Origin: JAUVKA01 sp964465145
GTDB taxonomy: Bacteria > Bacteroidota > Bacteroidia > Bacteroidales > UBA12481
Length of the DNA: 64,000 nt
Direction of reading: 5' to 3'
NCBI GenBank assembly: GCA_964465145.1
Contig: CAYXJR010000005.1
Location: 38,545 to 102,544 of the forward strand
The position numbers and the translations under genes are program-made. How positions within the stretch are numbered: position 1 is the stretch's first letter; each line of letters begins with the position of its first letter. Shown piece by piece: positions 38,105 to 48,200 of this stretch. Under the pieces are notes generated by a model. The model ran no database searches, was not told the DNA's origin, and saw nothing but the letters and a program-made list of their open reading frames with translations.

Positions 38105-38743
38105 CTACAAAAATACTCCCAGCCTGATCCCTCCAACCAACAAGGTTCCTGAATAGCCCATATCTCCCCACCATTCGTTGTAATAGCCGTGAAGGCCTGT
38201 CGTTTTATCGTCGAAACTGAAGCGGATACCTAAACCAATATATGGATCAATGTATAGGGATTCTCCTAATGTAAACTTAACGCCGATTAGGAAATTTCCC
38301 CCGAGCTTAAAAATGTTGGTTGTCATTTCTTGTTCGACCAGCCCAATATAGTTCCCGCCATTATCAATGAATTCCTTCACTGTTAATCCTTCATCCGTAA
38401 CGGAAAAGTAATTGAACACAGGTCCATACGCAAAGTATACAGCTTCATTACCAGGTTTTTCATTTAAAAATATTTTGTACTGGAGCTCCAGACCAGCGCC
38501 TGCCATGCTCTTATAGTCCCAGTCCCAGTTACCCCTGGTGCTTATATACAATTGGGGTGCCACTACAATACAATGATTGGGCTTGTTTTTCAAACTGAAG
38601 TCCAGATCAAAACGCATACCGTTAATAGCGGTGTACTGTGGGACTATTCCAAGGCTGAAGGATTTTGCTTCAGGCATATTTTCAGTCGTTTGTGAAAAAA
38701 GAGAAAGGGGGAGTATTAATAAGATGATTAATATGTTTCGCAT
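38105..38743 (-). CDS. Small outer-membrane beta-barrel protein, uncharacterised
   Basis: ATG 38743 gives 212 residues with a signal peptide (ILLILPLSLFSQ); an upstream ATG would add 11 polar residues. The rest is strand-rich (FDLDFSLKNKP, VVAPQLYIS, GAGLELQYKIF, GVKFTLGESLYIDPYIGLGIRFSF) and ends with an aromatic-rich strand (GTLLVGGIRLGVFL), typical of an 8-10 strand barrel. I cannot name a family. It lies 10 nt downstream of the LVIVD lipoprotein gene. Confidence 0.75.
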   Translation of the reverse strand: MRNILIILLILPLSLFSQTTENMPEAKSFSLGIVPQYTAINGMRFDLDFSLKNKPNHCIVVAPQLYISTRGNWDWDYKSMAGAGLELQYKIFLNEKPGNEAVYFAYGPVFNYFSVTDEGLTVKEFIDNGGNYIGLVEQEMTTNIFKLGGNFLIGVKFTLGESLYIDPYIGLGIRFSFDDKTTGLHGYYNEWWGDMGYSGTLLVGGIRLGVFL

Positions 38744-38753
38744 AGTGTTTAAT

Positions 38754-39518
38754 TTATAGTCCAACATTGATTTCACTTAATTTCCGAAGGCTATCTCCCT
38801 CCATTTTATACTGGACAAAGCCAGTTTCTCCGATTACCAGTGCACGGTCCTTATCCAGGATAATATCATAAGCAACTATATCATCAAAATGGAACAGTTC
38901 CTCAATATTTGTTTTGTCACTTACATCAAAAACCTTTAAGCCATCATCGCAAACCCAGAGTGTGTCCTGCCTTATGGCCAGGCCCCGTGGGCCTATCATC
39001 TCGTATTGCTTTACGAGGGTAGGGCTTTGAAGGTTTGCCAGATCAATTATATGCAACTCATTCACTGCCCTCCAGCACCTTTCACTCAGGTTGCTCAGTG
39101 TTACATAGGCATAGTCGCCATCAGAAACAACCGGATCGCAGGACACAATATGCTCGTAAAATGAAATCTCTATGGGTGATGTGTGGGTGCTGACATCATA
39201 AATATACATGCCCGAACTAGTTCCGAGAAAAAGCGTGTTTCCAATAGGGAAAATTGTTTCCACTTCAAATCCAACAGGTTTATCTTTCTTAAATTCTGGA
39301 TTATCAGGCTGGCTGATGTCAAAGACCTTTAGGTTTGTATGGTCGACAGTGAACAAGTGATCGGCGACAATAGTGAACCTTGCCATTGAACCGCCTGTTC
39401 CCTCTCCGGATGAATCCTTAGCTCCAATATCGTTAAATTCACATGATTGACTTATAAACGACAGCAAAAAAAAGGAAATCAGCGATATGCCAAATAGATT
39501 TTTGTTTTTCATCTTCAT
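38754..39518 (-). CDS. LVIVD-repeat beta-propeller lipoprotein
   Basis: The ATG at 39518 (an alternative lies at 39512) gives a lipoprotein signal ending FISQSC. Blades of the LVIVD type follow: HLFTVDHTNLKVFDISQPDNPEF, GMYIYDVSTHTSPIEI, NELHIIDLANLQSPTLV, GLKVFDVSDKTNIEELF. About 254 residues. These propellers are common surface or periplasmic lipoproteins in Bacteroidota with unknown ligands. The upstream gene (39527-40027) is of the same type and ends within 10 nt, so the two are co-expressed. Confidence 0.82.
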   Translation of the reverse strand: MKMKNKNLFGISLISFFLLSFISQSCEFNDIGAKDSSGEGTGGSMARFTIVADHLFTVDHTNLKVFDISQPDNPEFKKDKPVGFEVETIFPIGNTLFLGTSSGMYIYDVSTHTSPIEISFYEHIVSCDPVVSDGDYAYVTLSNLSERCWRAVNELHIIDLANLQSPTLVKQYEMIGPRGLAIRQDTLWVCDDGLKVFDVSDKTNIEELFHFDDIVAYDIILDKDRALVIGETGFVQYKMEGDSLRKLSEINVGL

Positions 39519-39526
39519 GCCCTCCC

Positions 39527-40027
39527 CTATCTTTTGACCCATTTAACTAATATGGCTCCATCAGGTTTTGCCTGTTCCTCCTGCCAGTATAATCCCCTTC
39601 CGTCCGGGGAGATCAGCTCAGGGAAAACGTTTCTGGTCCTTCCAGTTACCTCAATTGTTGTGAGTTCCAGATTAAAACGAATAGCAATCAGATCAACTGC
39701 ATTATCAGCATATAAGATATTTCCTTTCACTGCCATATCTATGCATCCGTCGATGCTTATGAAAGCCGCATTTGCAGGATTCTCCGGGTTTGAATTGTCG
39801 ATTACATGGATACCGCGGTACTTCTCATTAATAAAGATGAATTTATCTTTCAGGTAGATTTTTCCCGCTTCCATTATCGGTTCAGGACCTTTAAATTTCA
39901 CATTGTTTTCCATATCGCTGCGCAGCATAAATATGGGCTGATAAAGCGCGTTAAACACGGGTTCATTTTGAAACCCCATCATTATCAGCAGAAGCAGCAA
40001 AACAGAGTAGGATGCTATTTTTTTCAT
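39527..40027 (-). CDS. LVIVD-like propeller protein, short
   Basis: The 166-residue protein has a signal segment (SVLLLLLIMMGF), then KIYLKDKFIFINEKYRGIHVIDNSNPENPANAAFISIDGCIDMAVKGNILYADNAVDLIAI split over two LVIVD blades. It ends in PDGAILVKW, a C-terminal pattern I associate with longer LVIVD proteins, so internal shortening is possible. It precedes the lipoprotein paralogue; the two are probably a unit with the barrel protein at 38105. Confidence 0.72.
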   Translation of the reverse strand: MKKIASYSVLLLLLIMMGFQNEPVFNALYQPIFMLRSDMENNVKFKGPEPIMEAGKIYLKDKFIFINEKYRGIHVIDNSNPENPANAAFISIDGCIDMAVKGNILYADNAVDLIAIRFNLELTTIEVTGRTRNVFPELISPDGRGLYWQEEQAKPDGAILVKWVKR

Positions 40028-40244
40028 ATTTTAGGTTTTTATACTGGGGGGGACAGTTTTTTTGTAGACCTAAAAAATCTATCAGATCTTCTTATCTCAA
40101 AAGTAGTAATAAATCTAAGGAACCTGACAATAGTATTAAATATTTACCAGGTCGATATTAAGTCCTTTTATGCCGATGCTGCTCATGTAAATTGAGAAGA
40201 GTATTATCAGGCTTAGCAATATTTTGTCGTGAAGCTTATTCGAT

Positions 40245-40784
40245 TTATTCTCTTGGGTCGTCTTCAACTATTGCATAAAGAAATCCATCTTTCCACAGGC
40301 CTCGAACTGGGATAACCTTTCTCCTTAGACCTTCTTTAATCATTCCGGATTTTTCCAGTACCCTTTTTGAACCAATGTTTTCAGTTATTGTGTTAGCTTC
40401 AATCTTATGTAACATAAGATCCTCAAATCCAGCCTTTATGAGCCTTTTCACTGCTTCTGTAGCGTAACCCATGTTCCAATGAGGTGGAGCAATTTCATAA
40501 TATATTTCTCCTGCCTTAAATTTGTCAAGCGAAAGTGTTATTCCAGCTATCCCAATGAATTCATTTGAGTTTTTCAATGAAATTTTGAACGTGTAGTACT
40601 TTCTGGGAGAATTTGATTGCGCTCTGATAAATGGTTCGACAGATTTCTTCGTTGCTTCCAGATCTTTTGGAATACCAGTTGTATTATATTCATCAACTTC
40701 AGGATAAGAATGAAGTTTATGTATGTCTTCAATGTCCACCAATGAAATAGTCTTTAGATTAAGTCTTTGCGTCTCTAGTTCCAT
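40245..40784 (-). CDS. GNAT acetyltransferase (RimJ/RimL-like)
   Basis: The 179-residue protein has the N-terminal LETQRLNLKTISLVDIEDIHKL, FIGIAGITLSLDKF, YYEIAPPHWNMGYATEAVKRLIKAGFEDL (acetyl-CoA binding region; canonical GxGxA is NMGYATEA here) and TENIGSKRVLEKSGMIKEG. Family members acetylate ribosomal protein N-termini or small molecules. It lies 1 nt after the (alpha/alpha)6 glycosidase, on the same strand, with no obvious functional link. Confidence 0.9.
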   Translation of the reverse strand: MELETQRLNLKTISLVDIEDIHKLHSYPEVDEYNTTGIPKDLEATKKSVEPFIRAQSNSPRKYYTFKISLKNSNEFIGIAGITLSLDKFKAGEIYYEIAPPHWNMGYATEAVKRLIKAGFEDLMLHKIEANTITENIGSKRVLEKSGMIKEGLRRKVIPVRGLWKDGFLYAIVEDDPRE

Positions 40785-40785
40785 G

Positions 40786-43389
40786 TTAATTTGTAGATAT
40801 TATTTGGATTTTGAATCTATTTTGACTTTTCGGATCCAGTTTGATAACTTCTTTTCCCTTACCAAAACTCTTCAGGTGAACAATTATGTTTTCACATGAG
40901 GAGTCCGAAAGAGGCTCAATTGTCAAACTTGCATTTGTTCCACCCTGGTCCACTATTAACTCAAATGTGACTGCACCAAAAGGTGTGGCAATTCCGCTTA
41001 GTTTTGTTGTCATCCCAGGCTTGATCCACTCAGTAGGCAAACCTTCAAAAAGATGCAGTTCGTTGCCTCTGTCGAGAGCCAAGAGATGGATAGCCAGACG
41101 GATATATTCCGCACTGGCCCAGTTGTGAGGCATGTCGCCAACTTTTTTGAATTTTTCACCTTTCAATGATTGTTCTTCACGCCAAACAAGGGTTGGGGAA
41201 GCATGATTACCAAAGGCATAGAGCGAATTAGCTGCTTTCTGGCCTTCACCCTGCCAGAGCCAGGCGTGGCCGTAAAAGGAGGCAAAGTAATTCCAAATTC
41301 CTGTTGCGTCCCATCCTGTTCCATAAACCATTCCTTCCCGTTCAGTATCTTCAAGCATGGCCAGATTGCCGGCCACCAACGGATCGTCAGCTGAGAAAAT
41401 TTGGCCCGGATAAACGGCATGACAAAAAGCCCACTGTGCACGTTGGGGAAGCTGCTTCTTCCCGGCTTCACCCAAAAGAATTGGCAGATAGCTGTTGCCA
41501 TTGGGATCTTTGCTCAGATCTCGTTTAGCGGCTTTTTCGAATGCCAGCATAAAATCGTCATACTCTTTCTGCCATTCCTTTGCTTCCTCACTTTTCCCCA
41601 ACCATTCGGCGGCCTGTATGAAGGCCTTTAATCCGGTTAAATTCCAGTATGAATTGGTGTACTCCTCATGTGTCCCGCCTATTCCGCCATCGAGAGTGCC
41701 GGGAGGGTTCAATCCGTCATCGAGCGGGGAAGCATTGTTTAGTGTTTGTTGTCGAAGTGTTTTAATGTATTCGGCAATGAGCTGGAGCTTGGGCCAGATC
41801 GATTCCAGCCAGGCTTTATCCTGGGTGAGTTGTGCATGTCTGACGCATGTCCAGAGAACGATACCGTTCTCCTTCCAGAAATCAGGTGTCAGGGACTCAA
41901 TACGTCCATCCTCTTTCTGGGTTGTAAGCTCATAGGCCACCCCGTTACGTGCCTGATCACCGGCGCCGAGCATTGCCGCGGTTTCCAGCAGAAAGGCCCC
42001 GTCGACAATCCACAGTCCCCTGTAGCAGGTTGGGCCCACCTGGAAAGCAGGAAGGCCTTTTTTTATTTCCCTTGCCTGCCAGATATTGCGGATGGATGAC
42101 TCGATCAGGGCCTGGATCCCCGGATCAGGAACATGTACGCGGTCGAAGGGAAGTAAAGGGTTGTTTTCCCAGAATGATATTGCATCATCCTGAAAAACAA
42201 TAACCTGTTCTAATATTTTAGAATCGTTCGGAGTAGCGGGACCGTCAGAATACCCATTGGCATATTGTACATAAAATGATCTGGTTTGACCTGCAGGCAC
42301 CATAATAGGCTCCAGCCGGATATTATGCTGTGTATCATCATCCTTATTACTACCGGTCATTCTTAGCGATGATGTGACTGCCTCAAAGTTATTGATGACA
42401 GCCTTTTGTCTGCCTGGTTCAAAAGAAAAAGGCAGAGCGGTGTTCACCCTTAGGATGGGTTGGAAAACACGGCCCTGATTCCCGGTATTTTTAACTTTTA
42501 CCAGGATATAATCATCCCGCTGCGGGCCGCCGTAATTTGCATGGGTAATATCTGCCAATGCGGTTGAATTCAGTTTTCCGGCAATGAGAGCATCATCATC
42601 ATGTTTACTGCCAGCATCAAAAACCCAGAGCCCGTTAAGTATCGTGTTCTTGTCGGATCCCTCGGGTGCTGCCTCTACTGAAATATTGATTTTCCCATCG
42701 TTGTTGCTGTCCCTGGCATCGAACCAGAATGCCCCTGCTATATTCTGGCCAATATCAGCCACTGCGTCATTAGTTATAGCTTTGGCTCCTTCCACGGACA
42801 ATATCTGGATACGATTGCCTGCTTTACTCCAGTATCCTTCGCACAGGACGAGTGCAATGCATCGTGAAGCCCCTATAGGTACATCTAATTCGTAGTGGAT
42901 ATTGCCATTCATATGTACGGCGATATTCCTGAGCGATGGATCTAGGCTGGCAGGGGGATTGGCCCAGTTTTGAAGTACGCCGCCATCGTCCATACGCTTC
43001 AAAATTTTGACAGCTGGTTTTCCCGACCTGATTTTGACATCTGCAAATGCCTCCTCAATAATCTCAAGGCCATCTGCCTCACGGTATGTCCTAACAATTG
43101 GAATACGAGGAGAGTATAGCTCCTGTTTGATCCATTGGGCTTCTGCATCAATGAGAACACTAATTCGTGTTCCAAACTCCCGCCCGCCTTGCTTGTAATG
43201 ATAAAGCAGCTCCCCACTTTTGTCTACGAGAGTTTTATGTGGATCATCCGGAAGACAGATAGCCGTTTGCCATTCTGGTGGGGCGAAGCTGAAATTCTGC
43301 TTGTTATCCTGAGCTAATGCTGCTTTGGGGAGCATTGTAGATGCACCTATAAGAAATAGTGCGATACATATTTTTTTTAGATCAATCAT
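40786..43389 (-). CDS. Secreted (alpha/alpha)6-barrel glycosidase-like protein
   Basis: From ATG 43389 the protein is 867 residues, with a signal peptide ending AALAQ. Residues ~20-200 form a beta-sandwich, ~200-330 resemble a malectin-like insertion (GAFWFDARDSNNDGKINISVE), and ~410-770 carry the six-hairpin toroid (GPTCYRGLWIVDGAFLLE, IVLWTCVRHAQLTQD, GTHEEYTNSYWNLTGLKAFI, YGHAWLWQGEGQKAAN). Acidic residues in WIVDGAF and GGTHEEY are catalytic candidates. It resembles GH37/63/78-like clans without a clear family. The 3' part of the toxin gene overlaps its start by 8 nt. Confidence 0.78.
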   Translation of the reverse strand: MIDLKKICIALFLIGASTMLPKAALAQDNKQNFSFAPPEWQTAICLPDDPHKTLVDKSGELLYHYKQGGREFGTRISVLIDAEAQWIKQELYSPRIPIVRTYREADGLEIIEEAFADVKIRSGKPAVKILKRMDDGGVLQNWANPPASLDPSLRNIAVHMNGNIHYELDVPIGASRCIALVLCEGYWSKAGNRIQILSVEGAKAITNDAVADIGQNIAGAFWFDARDSNNDGKINISVEAAPEGSDKNTILNGLWVFDAGSKHDDDALIAGKLNSTALADITHANYGGPQRDDYILVKVKNTGNQGRVFQPILRVNTALPFSFEPGRQKAVINNFEAVTSSLRMTGSNKDDDTQHNIRLEPIMVPAGQTRSFYVQYANGYSDGPATPNDSKILEQVIVFQDDAISFWENNPLLPFDRVHVPDPGIQALIESSIRNIWQAREIKKGLPAFQVGPTCYRGLWIVDGAFLLETAAMLGAGDQARNGVAYELTTQKEDGRIESLTPDFWKENGIVLWTCVRHAQLTQDKAWLESIWPKLQLIAEYIKTLRQQTLNNASPLDDGLNPPGTLDGGIGGTHEEYTNSYWNLTGLKAFIQAAEWLGKSEEAKEWQKEYDDFMLAFEKAAKRDLSKDPNGNSYLPILLGEAGKKQLPQRAQWAFCHAVYPGQIFSADDPLVAGNLAMLEDTEREGMVYGTGWDATGIWNYFASFYGHAWLWQGEGQKAANSLYAFGNHASPTLVWREEQSLKGEKFKKVGDMPHNWASAEYIRLAIHLLALDRGNELHLFEGLPTEWIKPGMTTKLSGIATPFGAVTFELIVDQGGTNASLTIEPLSDSSCENIIVHLKSFGKGKEVIKLDPKSQNRFKIQIISTN

Positions 43390-43639
43390 AATGAAAGCGG
43401 CATTTAGCAATTAATATTTCCTCATCGGCGACTTTATAAATCAATCTGTGCTCATTGTCAATTCTCCGCGACCAATAGCCTTTATACTTGTATTTTAACG
43501 GCTCCGGTTTTTCGAGCCCGGAATAGGGCGTGCGGGAAATATCTTTTAAAAGATCATTAATTCTTTTGAGAGTCTTCTTGTCGTTCTTCTGCCAATACAA
43601 ATAATCCTCCCATGATTCGTCTACGAAGGTATATTTCAT
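43382..43639 (-). CDS. yoeB: YoeB-type mRNA interferase toxin
   Basis: The 85-residue toxin is a textbook YoeB: KYTFVDESWEDYLYWQKNDKK, RINDLLKDISRTPYSGLEKPEPLK (catalytic Glu), GYWSRRIDNEHRLIYKV (catalytic Arg region) and a C-terminal CRFHYD with the conserved His-Tyr. It cleaves ribosome-bound mRNA. Its start shares one base with the antitoxin stop, the usual arrangement, and the pair is autoregulated in known systems. Confidence 0.96.
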   Translation of the reverse strand: MKYTFVDESWEDYLYWQKNDKKTLKRINDLLKDISRTPYSGLEKPEPLKYKYKGYWSRRIDNEHRLIYKVADEEILIAKCRFHYD

Positions 43640-43890
43640 CAGTCAAGAAGTTCTTTTTGAAACGAAGATCCTTTTTGAAGTTTTTCTATTGCAGAATCAA
43701 GTCTGGCTTCATTTATTTTAGATGATAATTCATACTGGGTTGTAGTCAATGAATTATACTCTTCCAATGAAATAACCACCACTCCTGAATCCTTACCACG
43801 ATTAATAATCAGAGTCTCAAAATTCTTTGTTACTCTATCGAGGTATCTTTTTATATCTTTTCTAAAGTCTGAAATTGTTGTCGTTATCAT
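43639..43890 (-). CDS. yefM: YefM-type antitoxin
   Basis: The 83-residue protein has the Phd/YefM DNA-binding N-terminus (TISDFRKDIKRYLDRVTKNFETLIINRGKDSGVVVISLEEYNSL) and a flexible C-terminus (LDSAIEKLQKGSSFQKELLD) that neutralises YoeB. It is upstream of and overlaps the toxin gene, forming an autoregulated operon. Confidence 0.95.
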   Translation of the reverse strand: MITTTISDFRKDIKRYLDRVTKNFETLIINRGKDSGVVVISLEEYNSLTTTQYELSSKINEARLDSAIEKLQKGSSFQKELLD

Positions 43891-43951
43891 GATTTCAAGT
43901 ATTAGTACGATAATATGTACAAATATATGTACAAAATGAGATTATTTCAAA

Positions 43952-45010
43952 TTATTGTTTGGACAATTGTTCAGAATTTATCCCCTTCAATGAATATGAT
44001 ATCATTCTTGCTTCCTGCGTATCGCAGGTATATAATATATTTGTTTTCCAATCAACCGCACCGTAAAATATCCAACTGTCCAATTTGTAATGAATTAGAG
44101 CTTCTCCTTTGGGGTTAAACAATGAAAGATTGCTAGGTGGTGCTGTGCCAACCAATCTATCACGATCCAGCACCAGAATGTATTTATCAGATAAGAAGGT
44201 CCTTGTAAAATGCTCCTTATTGTTAGCATAAATATCTTTGTCTCCAGTATTGAATATTTCAGAGCCTTTTTCTTTTATTACTCTTAGAAAATCACCATCG
44301 GCATTATAGACATGCAGTCGCCTCATCACATTGAAGCAGCTCACAATTCTTTGAGATGCAGCATCCATTTCCAGGTACATTATCCTTGCAATATTTTCGA
44401 ATTGATCTGATGGGAAAATTTGCTTTAATTCTATTGGTTCATGGAGATCCCGACTTTCTTTGGTAGAATAGTTGTAAACATGTAATGCACTTGAATTGGG
44501 GCTAAAGAGTATAGAATCTTTTGTAATGAAGGATCTAAGTCCTCTCAATTCGTCAGGAACCTTAAACTCGCTTATTATGATAATCTCTTTCCCTTCAATT
44601 GATTTTGTCAGATTAATGTTTTGAAATATTCGCCTTCCGTTATCATAGACCTGGATAATGAGGTCTTTACCCATGAATGAAGACATGGGGGTCAGGTGTG
44701 GGGGATTAAAAAACTCTCCAGGTCCTTTACCAAAACCTCCAAAAGCACCGATAAGCTTTTTGGAATTTATGTTATATACACGAATTGATCCACCGGCCCG
44801 TTTCCAGTCAACCACCACCATGATGCTGTCATAAATCCGCATATCTCCACAATTACGAATATCCAACCACTCAACAAGCACAGAATTAAGCTCATACTTC
44901 TTTTGAAAACCTTCATACTCCACTACTTCAACTGTTGAAGTTTCTGGCGAACAGGCAGTGCTTAGGATAAAAAATGCAATGATTACAAGAAAGGTGTTAC
45001 TATTCCTCAT
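43952..45010 (-). CDS. Six-bladed beta-propeller lipoprotein (BF3164-like)
   Basis: The 352-residue protein has a lipoprotein signal (LSTAC) and the typical BF3164-like features: DSIMVVVDWKRAGGSIRVYNINSKKLIGAFGGFGKGPGEF, blades with DSILFSPNSSALHVYNY, and a terminal TNILYTCDTQE. This widespread Bacteroidota family consists of predicted surface or periplasmic propellers with no defined ligand. Upstream lies an unannotated coding-like tail (45062-45184) on the same strand. Confidence 0.85.
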   Translation of the reverse strand: MRNSNTFLVIIAFFILSTACSPETSTVEVVEYEGFQKKYELNSVLVEWLDIRNCGDMRIYDSIMVVVDWKRAGGSIRVYNINSKKLIGAFGGFGKGPGEFFNPPHLTPMSSFMGKDLIIQVYDNGRRIFQNINLTKSIEGKEIIIISEFKVPDELRGLRSFITKDSILFSPNSSALHVYNYSTKESRDLHEPIELKQIFPSDQFENIARIMYLEMDAASQRIVSCFNVMRRLHVYNADGDFLRVIKEKGSEIFNTGDKDIYANNKEHFTRTFLSDKYILVLDRDRLVGTAPPSNLSLFNPKGEALIHYKLDSWIFYGAVDWKTNILYTCDTQEARMISYSLKGINSEQLSKQ

Positions 45011-45061
45011 GGCTTAGGTTATACGCTATTACGGGGGGGCAGGCCTAAAAGTACATAATTT

Positions 45062-45184
45062 TTAGTCAATGATAAATCCTAGGTTAATTGCTTTGTCGGG
45101 GAAGATGCTGATGTCGGTCATGTTTGGGTTGGTGTTGTGGGTTTGCAGTAATTTGTAATTCCATTTCCGCCAAAATACAATACA
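45062..45184 (-). pseudogene. Coding-like gene tail of unrecognised protein
   Basis: A 40-codon open stretch bounded by stops ends in MTDISIFPDKAINLGFIID. Its composition is protein-like and it has no start codon of its own, so it looks like the 3' end of a gene whose body is gone. I do not recognise the family; it may be chance. Confidence 0.3.
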
Positions 45185-45209
45185 TTAGTAAACCGAAATC
45201 TAATAGCCT

Positions 45210-48200
45210 ATGAAACCTCTGATAAACGTATTATTGCTGGTTATTATATCAGTTCCAGCATTTAACCAGGTCACGCAAAAAAACGATGAACCTGCTTCCC
45301 TTCGCTGGACGGAAGAAAAAGCCAATGAATGGTATGACTCGCAGGCATGGCCTTGTGGGTTTAATTACATCCCAGCCAATGCTATCAGTTATACCGAAAT
45401 GTGGATGCCATACTGCTTTGATCCCGGCTTTATCGATAAGGAGCTTGCCCTGGCGGAAGATATCGGATTTAATGTACTGAGGGTTGTCCTTCCTTTTGTG
45501 GTTTGGGAACATGATCCGGGAGATTTTAAAGGCAGGTTAAGTTCTTTCCTTAAAATATGTGATAAGCGGGGCATCAAGGTAATGTTCACCCTTTTTGACG
45601 ACTGTGCCTTCGGGAGCGATGAGAAGCTGAAGAATCCCTGGTACGGGCAGCAGCCGGAAGTGCTGGAGGGTTGGTATGCCAACGGCTGGACCCCCTCGCC
45701 AGGACATGATATGGTAAGGGACTCAACAACATGGCCCCGGCTGGAAAAATACGTGAAAGATGTGATTTCTTCTTTCCGGAATGATCCCCGCGTCTGGGTT
45801 TGGGACCTATATAATGAACCCACCAATGGGGGCCTGGGCGATATCTCACTTCCCCTGGTGAAGAAAGTCATTGCCTGGGCACGGGAGGCAGATCCAAAAC
45901 AACCCCTTACAATTGCACAGTGGAACGGCAATAAAGCCCTTAATGAGATCATTTTTGCAAACAGCGATATTATTGCTTTTCATAACTACAGTGATGCTGA
46001 AAATCTGCGTAACCAGCTTCAGGATCTGAAGAAACATAACCGTCCCATAATAAATACGGAATGGCTTAACAGGGGCTATAATTCTCTGGTAAGCACATGC
46101 CTGCCGGTATTTAGGGAATATAATGCTGGCTGCATGCACTGGGGACTCGTGAACGGTAAAACCCAAACCCATTTAGCATGGGGCTGGCGGCCGGGGATGG
46201 GCGTGCCTGAGAAATACCAGCATGACCTGTTTTCTTCGGATCATAAACCTTTTCACAATGAGGAGATCGCCCTGTTCCGGGATTATATCGATTTAATGTC
46301 CCTACGGCAAAATCTGGTGATTTCCCATGGCCCATACCTTGTTGATCCTGCAGAGGATGGGATGACGGTGGTATGGTTTACCAATAGAAACTGTGTTTCC
46401 TGGGTGGAGTATTCGGGAGATCAGAATTTCGGGACTTTCCCTTCCTGGGGAGGTTACCCGGAAATTGCGAAAAGCAGTCATGCCGGACTGATTGATGCTA
46501 ACACGAAAAAGCATGTGATCAGGATAAAAACTCTTGAACCGGGGAAAACTTACAGGTATAGGATCAATTCAAAGGAAATACTACAGTTCGATCCTTACGA
46601 GGTGCTTTATGGTGAAACAATTGTCGGGGAGATATCGGAGTTCACAACACTGGACCCCGATGCAGAGAGCTTTTCTTTCGGAGTAGTGGCCGACCTACAC
46701 GGGAATGATGAGATACTTAATGAGCTGAATGCGGTTAAGCCCCTGGATTCATTCGATCTGATGATCCTCAACGGGGATATACTTAGCTGGATAGGGGATG
46801 AGGAAAGAATTTTCAGCGGGTTCCTGGATGCAGCTGTTGAGCATTTTGCCAGCGAAATACCATTTGTTTACATACGTGGCAACCATGAAACCCGCGGGCC
46901 GGGCGCCAGGGATGTGATGTCCTACTTCCCCCACCATTCGGGACCTAATTATTATTCATTCCGGCAGGGTGAGGTTTATTTCATCGTCTTAGACTCCGGT
47001 GAGGATAAGCCCGATGACCACCCGGTTTATGCAGGACTGGTGGATTTCGACGAGTACCGTTCAGAACAGGCCGGCTGGCTGAAAGAAGAGGTGCAGAAAC
47101 TGGAATTCAGAAATGCGGGATACAGGGTCGTGGTCTCGCATATGCCCCTCTCCAAAGATAGCACTAAACATGGCTCATATGATATCTATAAAAAATGGGG
47201 GCCGATACTTAACCAGGCTAATATCGACCTGATGATCAACGGGCATAAACACCGCTATTCAAGATCAGATAAGTTTGATGATGGGTATAATTTCTCAACT
47301 GTGATACTGGGAAAGGAAATGATCATGGATACACAGGTCACGGAGGATAAACTTGATATATCCGTAATTGATACAGAGGGCGAAACTGTTGATGCATTCA
47401 CTATAGAGAAATCCAGGCCGGCCAGAGCAGACGACTGGAGATTAGGTACATCAGTGGGCAGTATAGATAAACTGACAAAAGATCAGGTGGATCAATTGGC
47501 CAAGGCGGGATTCACCGATATGGAGATCGGGATAGGAAGAATACAGACCAGGGAGGACCTGAAAATATTAAAGGAGAGGGTTAAGGAAGTTAAGGAATGG
47601 CTGGATGAAAAGAATGTTAATATCTGGTCAATCCATATCCCCTATGGAAGGGATATTGATATCTCCCTGATCGATGAATCGGAAAGGATACTTGCAATTC
47701 AGGAGGTTTCGACTATAATCAAGGCGGTCAGGGAGCTGGAACCGGAAAAACTGGTGATCCATCCGAGTTTTGAGCCCTTGCCGGAAGAGGAGAGGGAAAA
47801 GAGGCTGGAGGCATGCATCTCCTCCTTGCCCCAGCTGGTTGAGCTGGCATCAAAATATAACATGGGACTGGCTGCCGAATGCCTGCCAAGGACATGCCTG
47901 GGTAACACCAGCGATGAAATACTGTCAATTTTAACCCGGGTTGAAGGACTGGAGGTATGCTGCGATGTTAACCACCTCCTTCAGGAAACCCCGGAAGAAT
48001 TTATAAATGCCGTCGGGTCAGGCATTACCACCCTTCATATAAGTGATTATGACGGTTTAGATGAAAAACACTGGCTCCCGGGCCAGGGAATTATTAACTG
48101 GAAAAATGTTCTCGAAAGCCTTGAAACAGCCAGGTATAATGGCCCCTTTATGTTTGAATCAAAAGGAACTTTCGAGGAGAAGGCGGCGGTTTGGGAGAAG

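Noticed and set aside
40036..40240. Minus-strand hydrophobic frame (KILLSLIILFSIYMSSIG) as a small gene
   Set aside because: No ATG in frame before the hydrophobic segment and only about 35 codons; could be another remnant but support is too thin.
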